A stretch of 64,000 nt of DNA, from NCBI GenBank assembly GCA_017607445.1, contig JAEVHH010000003.1, positions 6,076,001-6,140,000 of the forward strand, read 5' to 3'. The notes beneath the pieces were generated by a model, which did not search any database, was not told where the DNA came from, and saw only the letters and a list, made by a program, of their open reading frames with translations. This DNA comes from Histoplasma ohiense. Lineage: Eukaryota; Ascomycota; Eurotiomycetes; Onygenales; Ajellomycetaceae. Both the position numbers and the translations under genes were made by a program. Position 1 is the stretch's first letter. Each line of letters begins with the position of its first letter. Below, piece by piece: positions 1-10,885 of this stretch.

Positions 1-701
1 CCATTCCTTCTACACCCGCGTCTCACAAAAAGCCCTCAAGAGAGAAGCTTTCAATTCTTGACAAATATGAGAGAGATCTAGCACTCTATCTCATGTGGAA
101 GTCAAAAGTGAATACCAAATTGAACATCAATGAACAAGCAATAGACTCACTATCCAATCAAGTGTGGTATATTCATAGCAGATTGAATGGTGATATGTTA
201 GCAAAATTCCAATTCTGAATGAGTCATTGTCAGAATCATCAGTTATTATTATTATTATTCTTCAATTATAGATGCATGCAGTCAGTGACTATGGCATCTA
301 CCTGAAACACTTCAGGATTTTTCAACTCAAGAATAATTTAATATACAAAGACAATTTAAAACATGCATTATCAGAATTCCAGCCCAGAATCAAACAACTA
401 TTCAAACTGTTCAATCAAAGAAATCAAAATCAAAAGAATGTCAGTAAGTCAACACAACTTAGTTTGAAAACAAAAGAAATAAACATTGTAAAAGACAGCT
501 TTATTATAACAAGGAAAAGAAAAACCACTGACAACAACTATAACATCAACAAAAAACAAACCAAACTTTTCAAAACAAATTAAAACTGATCATAAACAAT
601 TTAAGAGAGACTTCAAAGCAAGATGAAAAGAAAGACTAAAAGAAAAATCAAAATAAATCAAATTGAAAATCTGATCTCAATATTTTTAACAGACAATTCA
701 T

Positions 702-1178
702 TCAAACTCTTGTAGCAATATTTGATTCTTTCAAATATTCAATTAAAAACTTGTTTCCAGTTTCTGTATTGAATAACAGATTCAAATTTAATTGTTCTAA
801 TTCAAACTTCTTTCTCAGTTTCAATCTCAATTCTGAATACTTTGCACAAAGTAACAGAAGATGCTCTGGATTTTCATATAACTGACAATCTAAACATAGA
901 CTACTTAAATCATCTCTAAACTTTGTTAAATATGATTTGAAGTAACCATGTCCAAGCTTTAACTGCATTATTGTAGCAAAAAGTTTCTTTTTACACTTTA
1001 TTGAACAAGTTTTCCACTTTGGCTTTGTTTCAAATCTGGAGTAATGCACACTTTTTCTTTGCATAAGCCAGATATCTTGCCATTTTTGCAAACATGATTC
1101 TCTTATTTTTCTCTTAATAAAAGCCCATGTTACAATTCTTTGAAAGCAGACTACGTGGCTATTCCACGCAGGATGCAC
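702..1178 (-). pseudogene. LINE reverse-transcriptase C-terminal fragment with CCHC-type knuckle
   Basis: About 158 codons are open on the minus strand. The frame has a GTG at its upstream end and no ATG start, so it is a 5'-truncated piece of a larger ORF. It contains a segment reading KLGHGYFKSYL, followed by C-x2-C-x7-H-x4-C. Both are typical of the C-terminal tail of Tad1/I-like non-LTR reverse transcriptases in fungi (family knowledge). No RT catalytic core or endonuclease remains. The frame is free of stops while the surrounding Gypsy frames are shattered, which suggests the insertion is younger. Codon choice is AT-rich, unlike the adjoining GC-rich head. It is probably the 3' tail used for LINE-protein recognition, not a working gene. 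Confidence 0.7.
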
Positions 1179-1664
1179 CTTAAGCTAGTTACATATTATA
1201 ACCTCTATAACCAACCGACCACCGCGTCCGTCCTCTCGGGCCGCTTTAACTAGTTCTGGGGTTTCCAGCGGGGGTCCTAGTTAAGCGCCACTGCCCACCC
1301 TAGGCATCACCATAGCCCAGAGCTTCCAGTTGCCGATCTCGGCCCATTGCCCCCTTGGCCTACCAACCAGCCGTCGTGGCCTTGCCCCGTGTAAGGGACT
1401 AACCATAGGCTTACCCCACCTGATGATAACCCACTAATAGTGTTAGATGACCACTAGTGGGCTCTGAATAGGGCGCCTACCAGGGTGTCCTGCTTGGCTT
1501 GCTACTACCCCTCTGATGAGGCAGCCAATCGGATGGTTTTTAAAATCATTCCCTGTTGTTGGGGTGGCCCCCTAGATGTCGGGGGCCTTGGCAGGTGCTA
1601 GTATGTATAAGCACCCTATACTCGACCCTCTGTAATCATCGGATCTTGCTTAGATCAGCACTAG

Positions 1665-1745
1665 TGACAGGGGGGCTGCTTGGCACTAATGAGCATGGCT
1701 TCCAGCGGCCACCACCCTCATCACTGCCAAGCAGCACCCCTGTCA
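1665..1745. repeat. Hairpin (imperfect 21-bp inverted repeat) inside the retroposon body
   Basis: Arms at 1665-1685 and 1725-1745 are reverse complements except at one position and enclose about 39 nt that are themselves partly complementary. In a Pol III transcript this would form a strong stem-loop. Confidence 0.7.
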
Positions 1746-1817
1746 GCACTGCCTCACTAGGCTTGGCCCCTGGTCACGGGGGCCTTCATGGGTAAGAAGT
1801 GGCCCAAAATGGGACCT

Positions 1818-1898
1818 TGCCAGCGGCAGGATTCGAACCTACAGCACATCTAACAGTGCTACCTTGGGTAACAGTCTTACCAACTACGCCACGCGGGC
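1818..1898 (-). promoter_or_regulatory. tRNA-like head with RNA polymerase III A and B boxes
   Basis: On the minus strand an A-box-like TGGCGTAGTTGG lies at 1891-1880 and a canonical B box GGTTCGAATCC at 1839-1829. The acceptor arms GCCCGCG (1898-1892) and CGCTGGC (1825-1819) pair at six of seven positions. The T stem pairs fully with one G-U, and a five-pair anticodon stem closes a CCCAAGG loop. The D arm folds poorly and the variable region is long. It sits exactly at the TSD-bounded 5' end of the insertion, so it is best read as a SINE-type Pol III promoter rather than a working tRNA gene. The parental tRNA may be a class II Leu tRNA (CAA), but that is tentative. Confidence 0.75.
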
Positions 1899-4800
1899 TC
1901 AGAATCATCAGTGTATGTCAGAGCTAATCTTTCAACAACTTGACTCTCTCTTCCTCAATTCTACACTTCAAGTCAAGATGTTAGACTGGCTTAATCAAAC
2001 TCATCAGATGAACATCACATTGACAACTTATCTTTCTGAATTCAATCACAAGCTTCTAGAAGCAGATGAGCAAGACTGAGATGACACTGTCAAGATCAAT
2101 ATATTATTCAAGAACTTGAACTTTCAGTTGCATAACTGAAGTATAGAGTGTTCAAAACTCTCAATATACAGTGAATTCTGCACTGATCTTCATCTGTTGA
2201 ACAATGATCTGTCTCAGTTTCACACACTTCAAAATTGCAGAGGATTCTGCTGAACAAATGCATATGCTTCAAATCACTCTGCAGTGCCCCCCATCTTTGA
2301 ATCAGAATCAATGAACTGAGTCTCACATGTAAACACAAATCACTCAAGAATCTCCAATGTCTCAGAGAAGGACACTGCTGACTGAATTGTCAGAGAAGTC
2401 TACATACACTGCAACAAGTCAGAGCATTTTGTGAATCAATATTCAAATGCAATCACTCTGAGTAAACCCCTCACACATGTAAATGCTGTGTCATCTGTGG
2501 ATAGACAAGAACAGAGAAAAGATGAGCTCTCACTCTAAAACACAGACAAGAGCTCAAGAAGCAGAAAGCTAGCTGAAGATTTGAGTAGAAGATGCAAGCA
2601 GATGCAATCATAATCTCTGTCATTGTAAATAGCTTAGTCAATGTACAAGCAATGATAGACAGTGGTTTTCTTCACTACACTCTTATAGACATCCAGCTGG
2701 TTGAGAAGCATAAGCTCCAGCATATTCTCTTTTTCAAACTGTGTAAGCTCAGTGGATTTGACAGCTCCAGAGGATCCACCTTCTACAACATGGTAAGATT
2801 TAATGTTGATGTAGAAGAACATGAGAAAAAGAATGTATACACATACAAAATACAAGATCTTGAGTATGATCTAATGCTCAGTTGATCATGACTCACAGAA
2901 TTTGAAACCTTGTTGAACACACACAACCACTGTTTTATTTTCCCAGAAGATGACTGTGTTTATAAGAAGAATGTCAATAGAATCACTGATCTCACTCAGA
3001 TATCAGCAGAAGCATACAAACTACTAATCTGTCAAATGCATGAGAAGAAGAATGTTCAAGTGTTTGCTGCTAGTATGATGAATATCAAAAAAGTGTTAGA
3101 AAAGCTAGAATTCAAAGATCTCAAGAAATCACACAAGAAATTACTTAAATTGTATGAAGACTTCACAGATGTGTTCAATAAAAAAGAAGCTGAAAAGCTT
3201 TCTTCTCATCAAGAACCTGGCATAGATCATATGATCAAGCTCATCAAGAAGAATAATAAGAACTCACAATCACTCTGAGATTCTCTCTACAGCATGTCAT
3301 GTAATGAGCTTCTTGTTCTACAAAAAACACTCAATAAACTATTAGACAAAGACTTCATTTGTGTTAGCAACTCATCCACTGCAGCATCTGTACTGTTCAC
3401 AAAGAAATCAGAAAAAGGCTTATGATTCTGTGTTGACTACTGAGGATTCAACAAGATTACACAGAAGGACTGATACCCTCTTTCACTCATCAATGAAACA
3501 CTTGAATGAGTAGGAAAAGCAAAATGATTTACAAAGCTTGACATCTCTGCAGCCTTCTATAAGATAAGAATTAATGAAGGTGATGAATGGCTAACCACTT
3601 TTTGTACACATTACAGATTATACAAATGAACAGTGACTCTCTTTGAATTAGCAAACACTCTGAACACATTTCAGAAATACATTAACTGGGCTCTATGAGA
3701 TCTGCTCAATGAGATCACCTCAGCATATATGAATGATATTCTGATCTTCATCAATGGACTGCTCACTGAGCACTGCAAGCACATACAACAAATGCTTGAC
3801 CATCTACAAAAAGCTGAACTGCAAGTGAACATTGACAAATGTGACTTTGAGATCAAGTCTACAATCTATCTAGAATTCATCATCAAAGCTGAAAAAGGCA
3901 TATGTATGGATTCTAAGAAGATGGAAGCAATTCTCAACTGAAAGACATCAGTCTCAGTAAAAAAGACTAGAAGCTTTCTAGAATTTGTCAACTTCTACTG
4001 AAGATTCATCAAAGATTTCTCTGATATCATACAATCACTGATGAATCTGATCTGAAAGAACACTGTGTTTCAATGGACTGACAAAGCAGACACAGCATTC
4101 AAAAAGCTGAAGTATATATTCACAAGCACCTCAATGCTGCAATCATTCAATTCAGATAAGCATACAATTCTTGAAACAGACATCTCAGATTATGTAGTAG
4201 ATGAGACACTGATGCAATATGATAACAAAGATATTCTATAACTCTGTGCCTTCATCTTAAAAAAGATGTTGCTCACTGAATGCAACTACAAGATCTACAA
4301 CAAGAAGCTTCTAGCAATCATACAATGTCTCAAAGAATGAAAGTTCAAACTTATGAGTGTTGAAAAGTTTGAGATTGTCACTGATCATAAGAACTTAGAG
4401 TACTTCATAATCATTTGTAAGCTCACTGAAAGACATATGCATTGATCATTGTTTCTTAGCTGTTTTTCATTCACAATTCATTATCAATCTGAAGTAGAGA
4501 ACATCCTTGTGAATGCTCTGTTCTGCTGAGAACAAGATATGCCATCTGATGACTTGAACAACAGATGGAAACATTGAGAGCATTGATTAATCAATTCTGC
4601 AATTATAGAAAGTTCTACACAATCAGATGAATCCCACATACATGTCAATCAGTCTCAAGCTCAAGAACCCTCACTTGAAGAATAATGAAAGTTAGTGACA
4701 GAAGCAGATGAATTCTGACAACAAGCTGCTGAAGCTGTACAAAACAGAGCACCTCAATTCTCTGCAAGTGTATACTCAAAAACAGATATCTCAGCATGTT

Positions 4801-6157
4801 TGATTGATGATGACAACTGCTTATGCTTTCAAGATAGACAATAGATCCCTGATTCAGAATCTCTATGAACATAAATCATGCAAGAAATTCATGACTCATC
4901 AATGACTGAGCACTCAGAATGTGAAATTATGTACAACATTGTCACTCAAGAATTCTACTGATCAGATATGTTGAAAGATATACACTGATTCATACACAAC
5001 TGTGATCACTGTGGCTCAGTGACAGCATGATATGAATGCTGAAAAGAGATACTGAAACTCTTATCTGTCTCTGACTGAACTTGATGCAATATAGCTATCA
5101 ATTTTGCAGTTTTCTTATCTGAAAGCAGAGGTTCTATGAACATTCTAGTCATTGTTGACTGACTCAGCAAGGATGTAATACTACAGCTCTGTGACAAGAT
5201 GAATGTCAAAGTAGTTGCAGATGTCTTTGTCAGAAGTCTATTCTATTATATACACAGTCTGCCTTCATTCATTGTGTCAGATAGAGACAGTCAATTCATC
5301 AGCACACTCTGAGTCTGTGTATGTCAATTATTAAGAATTGAATGAAAGTTATCAACAGTGTATCACTCAGAGACTGATGAAGCTATTGAGAGAATGATAT
5401 AAACAGTAAAGAATATCCTCTGTAAGTTCTGCAATTACACACAAGACAACTGAAGCAATCTGCTGTCACACACTGAGATTGTGATTAATGATTGAGATTC
5501 CACTACAACAGATGTAAGCTCATTTTTTCTTCTACACAGATACAACTTAGAGATTCTGAACTTCTCTGAGACTCTCTGAGAAATCACATACACTCACAGC
5601 CTCATACAGATGGTAGAGAACATTGTGAACAAGCTGAAGAAAGTCTGCAAATGAGCAGAAGCTTCAATGATCAGCATTTAGCAAGATTATGAGAATCAAG
5701 TGAACATCAGAAGAAGTTCTGCAACTCAATATTATGTAGAAGACAAAGTCTGACTGAATCTCAAGAACATAAGAATGAACCACCTCTCACATACACTAGA
5801 TTATCATCACATTAAGTATACAGTGAAGAAAGTGCTAGACACACATGATTATCAACTCAACACTTCATCTGACATCCATGATATCTTTCATATGAATCTG
5901 CTCCAACCTGCAGCTGAGGATTCATTCCTCTCACAGAGAATCTCTGATTGACAGCCATCTGCCATTGTAGAAGAAGACAATGAACTCAAGTGGGAAATTG
6001 AAGCAATTCTTGACAATAGAACCAACTATCACCACCATGAATATCTCATCAAATGGGTAGAATATGATCATCCAATCTGGGAATCTGTGTCTGTCTTGAA
6101 GAACACTGCCGCCCTCGACATCTATGAGTTCTCACTCACCTCAGTAGAAGGGGATAA

Positions 6158-6690
6158 TGTGACAGATTAGTATCTGTTAGTAATTAACTTACACAATCAA
6201 CTCTTCTCCTGCATCCACTTGTTTCTGACTGTTGTAATCTCATGTAATTCTCAATGTTCTTTCACTCTGTGCTCTGCACTTATATAGTTTCTAACAATTC
6301 TTCTGTATAGCTCTTAATGTTCTTCTGCTCTGTGCTCTGCATTTGTATAGTCTCTAATAATTCTTTCATGTAGCTTCTTATATTCTTCTGCTCTGTGTTC
6401 TGCATTTATATAGTCTCTAACAATTCTTCTGCATAGCTCTCAATGATTCCTCCACCCCACATTCTATGCTTGTGTAGCTTCTAACAATTCTTATGCATAT
6501 CTCTTAATGTTCTTCTACTCTGTGCTTCACTGTGGAGCAGCTTCTGATATTCTTCCACTCTGAACTTTCCTCTATAAGAACCCTCTTCATATGACCTTTT
6601 CTTCTGATTTCTTTTCTCTTTCTTTCCTTAATCAATTCGTAATCTGTATTAGGATAGTGCTAGATCGTTAATCGAAGTACGCCCGTTACA
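6158..6690 (+). repeat. Family I 3' LTR
   Basis: It starts TGTGACAG right after a purine-rich tract (AGAAGGGGATAA) and ends GTTACA, a TG...CA LTR of 533 bp. The matching LTR at 24154-24687 has the same boundaries and 534 bp. A stretch of about 300 bp (about 6240-6530) is built of roughly five diverged 61-62 bp tandem units, each containing CTAA(C/T)AATTCTT and a CTCTGTG(C/T)TCTGC-like segment. A TATAAG motif follows near 6574. Confidence 0.9.
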
Positions 6691-9600
6691 ATGTGAGCAC
6701 AATTATGACTTATTTGATGAATAAATCAACAAATATGACAATAGCATTATAGATTTGACTTCTCTTTTTATTATCTGATAGATCTTCAATAAAGTTCATG
6801 CTAATTGTATGCTATTTTTTATCTGACACTGAATGTGATTGTAGCAATCTGTACAGTTTATGCTGCAGTATTTTGATGTATTGACAAACATCACAAGTTC
6901 TCACATATTCTGCAATCTCATCACTCATACCATGCCACAAGTACTTGTGTTTGATTGCTTTGATAATTTTATCACATTCAAAATGATCATCTTGAGAATC
7001 ATTGTGATTCATTTTCATTATTTCATGTCTTATGACTTTGTCTTGTGATATATAGATTTTATCATCTTTTCTGAGCAGATCATTTTTATCTACTGCTCAG
7101 ATTGAATAATTATCTACACTAGTATCACTCATCTCTAGTCTTCTGCAAAGTTCAGATATGCTGATGTCTCTATTCTGAATCTGCAGTAAGAGTTCAATGA
7201 TAGATTCAGCTATCTCTTTGTGATAGATGATCTTGAACTCAAATATCTTGATGATTAGAATCTGTGACATCAGAGTCTCTAGATTTAACTCTGTAATATC
7301 TGCAACCTTGTTTTCATTCACAGATGTATTCTTTATTCTGCAGAAGTTGTTGTCATTAATGACTATAAATCTCTTCACTCAACAATTTTCATTAGCTTGC
7401 AGATCTTTTCACATCATCTTGATATATTGATCTAACTTTGTGTTTTCTTTTGTCTTTAGTGATTTAAAGATTCTTCTACACAGCTTCTCTTGCAGAGTAG
7501 AAAGTCTCATCAAGAGAGCTGTATGTTTTACAAAATCTGAGTAATGACTTGATGCATCTGTGGGATTATTTTTCTCAGAATGATGCTCTATTTCAAAATT
7601 GAATGCTGAGAGTATTTTCATTCAGTGAATCTGACACTCATTTAGCTGCTTTGTTGTCATAAAGTGTCAGAGGTTGACATGGTCAGATAAAACAATTATT
7701 GAATGTCTGCTATCATATAAATAGTAATGTCATTGTCTGAAAGCTTCTACAATTGGCAATATTTCTAGATTATATGTTTGATAATGTCTTTCTGTTTCTG
7801 TGAGCTTTCTAGACCAAAATGTGATCAGATGTCAGTGATCATCATTCATTAATTGTGATATTACTGCAGTGATTGCAACATCAGATTCATTCATTTCTAT
7901 ATAGAGTTTTCACTGTGGATCAAAGTGAATCAACAACAGTGCTTTTGTAAAGCATTCTTTTAACTGCAAAATTGTGTGCTTGCAGTTTTCATCTAACTGA
8001 ATAGATGTGTTATTCTTCTCTCTTTTTGTTTTGTAACCTTTTAACAATTCAGTCAGAGGTGCTGTTATTATTGAGAACTTGTATATGAATCAACAATAGA
8101 AATTGATGAATTCTAGAAATATTTGCAATTTGTTTATAGTTTGCAGTTCTGGTCAATCTAGAATTGTGTTGATGTGATGTTTCTTGACAGTAATGCTCTG
8201 TGTGATAATCACAAAACTCAAAAATCCAATTTCTGTTGCATGAAATGTACACTTACTAAGTTTGATATATAGTCTCCATCATCTTAACTGTTCCAGCACA
8301 TTCTTAACATGGATGACATGTTCATCAAGTGTGTTTGAATAGATTATGATATTGTCAAGATAAGCCACACAATATACATCTAAAAGATCACTGAGGGCTT
8401 TGTTGATATAAGATTGAAAGGTCACAGAAGCATTGATTAGCTCAAAAGATAAGACTAGATATTCAAAGTGTTCATATCATATTTGAAATGCTGTTTTTCA
8501 TTCATTCTCTGCTTGTATGTGAATTCTATGATATGTGTCTCTAAGATTCAGTTGTGTATATATTTTGGCACCTGCTAATCTATCAAGTATCTCACTTATC
8601 AAGGGCAGTGAATATCAATTCTTGATCATTATTTCATTCAATTCTTGATAATCCACACAAAGACACAGGGTTCCATTCTTCTTGGATGTGAATAATACTG
8701 ATGTGCTGGCTGGGCTCTTGAATGAATGTATTCAATTCTTCTCTAACACTTTTTTGATATATTCTTGGAGGACAGAGAGTTCTTGAGATGATAAGTTATA
8801 TATCAGTTGGTATGAAGGTTTCTTGCCAGGTTTGAGATCTATGGCATGATCATGAGATGTATGTTCCACATCAGATATGTCTTCTCAGAATACATCAAGA
8901 TAATCTTTATAATTATCTGGGATATTTGACTCAGTTGCTGCACTCACAGCTTGTAATGATAAGGCAGTGAATATAATATTGTCATCATCAATTAGTGTTG
9001 CAAATTCTTTAGCAGTATTCAGATGTATGTGATTAATATTCAACACTTTTCTATAGATTCAGCATCTTCACACCCAGTTGATATCAGAGTTCACAGCTTT
9101 CAATCACAGCATACTCAAAATTATGTCATATCTGCTAATGTCAGTCTCTTCAAAATGGTGGAATTCTTCTTGAAGAACATATTCATCATTGATAATCTTC
9201 ATTGCAGCTCTTTGTTGTTCATACAACTTAATCTTATGATTATCAACTGCTTTCACTATTTTTGATTTATCTTCTGTCTTTGAGAAATATTTTGATGCTC
9301 AGATGTGGGATATGAAGTTCACATTTGTGTCAGAATTCACTAGTGTCCATGCCATCAATCATTCTGCTTCTGTCAGTATTCATGTATTTATTGTCAATAA
9401 TTGTTTATCTTGCAGTCTAGTTATTTGTATTCTCAATGCAGCAGCTGCTTCTATGATTGAAATTGTTGGTTTTTTGCTTGTTGAACTTGGTTGCACTTTT
9501 CAGAGTGTAACATTCAACAATCATTTGCAATATGATTCTTCTTATGGCAGTGAGAACACTTCTTCATTCAGTTATATTTATCTTTTTTGATTTGTTCAGT

Positions 9601-10885
9601 TGAATCTGTTTGTTCCTCTTGTTTCCTCTTGTTTCAATGGTTGCTAGATTTATCAGAATGATGCTGATTCTCTACAAATATTGCAGATTTTTCTTTGTAA
9701 ATAGCATGCTGTTGCTTCAGTATATTTTCTTTGAGAGTCTGTAGAATTCAAAGCAACTCTTTGTAGTTTTGAGGCTCTTGATTTCAATGATCAAATTCTG
9801 TGTGTAATATCTTCAACATCTTACTACACAAGTTATCCATTCTTTGTTCTTCACTATATGGGGGTAAGTAGTACTCTCAGTCTTTGAGATATTTAGAGAA
9901 ATCATATATCAATTGTCATTCTTGTTGTTTTGTATCTTGAAACTTTTGACTTGTCAATCAGTGTTGGTTCTGTGGATTGTTAATTTGCATTTCTAGATGT
10001 GATAGCATATTGTCAAAAGTCAACAGTGTTGCCTCTCCACATCTCTCATATGATGATACAAAATTCAATCATTTCTGCTTAATGTGGGTGTTAAGATAGA
10101 GTTTAGCATCATTTATCTTGTGTTCTTTTTTTTGATAATACTGATGATGGTGTGTAAAGAGAGTCAATATGTGATCTTTATAGTTCTTGAATTCTAACAT
10201 ATTTTTTCCTCAATAATAGTTCTTAATCTCTAATCTTGATGGTGTTTCATTATCATTGTCTGTATTGTTTACAGATTGATTTTGCAGTGATTCTGTGATG
10301 ATATTCTGAGTTAATTGAGACTTGATGAGAGTATCTCTATGAATCTGTGCTTTCAATTTGTTGAGCTGCTGTTGTGCATGCAGAATAGCTAATTGCTGCT
10401 CTTGTTCATGGATTTGATCATTCAACTGTTGCAAACACACATTGTGATCATTGAAGGTGATAGAGGATTCAGATTGATTTTCAAGAGATCTTGTGTGTGT
10501 TGAGATCATCTTGCATGTTTTAACTAATGTTGCATGTTTTAACTAATGTTGTGTGCTTTATTGTAGATGTGTGTAACAATGAACCACTCAAATAGAGTTA
10601 TGAGTGATTAGAATTGTAAGAGATGGTTGTAGGTATAATTATGAGAGTAGTGTGAAGTACACATATAGAATGTTAAGAAGATAGCAATCTCTATTATTCA
10701 AAGCTAATTGCTGATCTTCTAATATCTATGAATATCAGTGAGTATTATATAGATGATCATCATGTGCTACAGCTGTCTATGATGCTGTGTGCTATGTTTC
10801 TTCTCATTAATTCTGACATGTTCTGTGTTCTTCTATCGCCATATAGCTATTTTCTAATATAGATATCTCCGTTGCGTCTATTACA
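6691..10885 (-). mobile_element. Ty3/Gypsy chromodomain retrotransposon, family II copy A (degenerate, 3' end missing)
   Basis: Read on the minus strand, the copy starts with a 271-bp 5' LTR (10885-10615). A gag ORF follows from 10509 with a Gln-rich coiled-coil-like N terminus. Then come a protease region (about 9600-9000), RT (about 8900-8280), RNase H (about 8000-7600) and integrase (from about 7400, with an H-x-C-x2-C-like zinc-binding piece near 6880). It stops inside integrase at 6691, where the LTR of family I copy 1 begins. The RT box reads YLDN instead of YLDD, a G-to-A change at a catalytic Asp. Many TGA, TAA and TAG stops are present. Position 6691 corresponds to about 18800 of copy C. 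Confidence 0.88.
10615..10885 (-). repeat. Family II 5' LTR (copy A)
   Basis: A 271-bp TG...CA LTR, identical in length to the other family II LTRs at 13209-14868 (after removing an insertion), 21470-21740 and 29405-29675. Internal to it (10513-10560) the leader has short direct repeats of TGCATGTTTTAACTAATGT. I see no primer-binding site beginning TGG next to the LTR, so the priming mode is not clear. Confidence 0.88.

Larger units (their letters stand above)
244..1898 (-). mobile_element. Composite non-LTR retroposon: tRNA-like 5' head, GC-rich body, LINE-derived 3' part
   Basis: This insertion splits family I copy 1. The 14-bp sequence TCAGAATCATCAGT flanks it at 230-243 and 1899-1912. 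The uninterrupted second copy (around 11355-11385) carries the site only once, with G-to-A decay. Read on the minus strand, the element starts with a tRNA-like sequence (1898-1818), continues as a GC-rich CpG-containing body to about 1185, and switches to AT-rich DNA. The AT-rich part encodes a LINE reverse-transcriptase C-terminus (1178-702). The element ends in an (AAT)n-like tail at 244-260. A TSD of this length, a 3' simple-repeat tail and an internal Pol III-type promoter fit target-primed reverse transcription. It could be a very long SINE sharing its 3' end with a LINE, or a 5'-deleted LINE fused to a SINE. Confidence 0.85.
1..6690 (+). mobile_element. Ty3/Gypsy chromodomain retrotransposon, family I copy 1 (degenerate, 5' end outside window)
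   Basis: The order gag, protease, reverse transcriptase, RNase H, integrase, chromodomain, 3' LTR is readable through many in-frame stops. Gag covers 1-243 and 1913-2590. A protease with an IDSG active-site triplet lies at 2592-2885. RT spans about 3280-4020; its YxDD box near 3726 reads YMND, so one catalytic Asp is lost. RNase H is at about 4080-4500, integrase at about 5000-5750, and a chromodomain at about 5990-6150 (tail ends just before the LTR). Stops are mostly TGA where the family needs Arg or Trp, as C-to-T and G-to-A transitions would give. The copy begins within gag, because position 1 matches position 11127 of copy 2. It is interrupted at 244-1898 by a retroposon. The right end abuts a truncated minus-strand family II element. 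It is non-functional. Confidence 0.9.

Noticed and set aside
272..583. 103-codon plus-strand frame in the retroposon
   Set aside because: It lies antisense in the AT-rich LINE 3' part, is Asn/Lys-rich with no domain, and is explained by base composition.
1818..1898. Functional nuclear tRNA gene
   Set aside because: The D arm does not pair and one acceptor pair is lost, and the sequence starts exactly at a target-site duplication, so it is a retroposon head.
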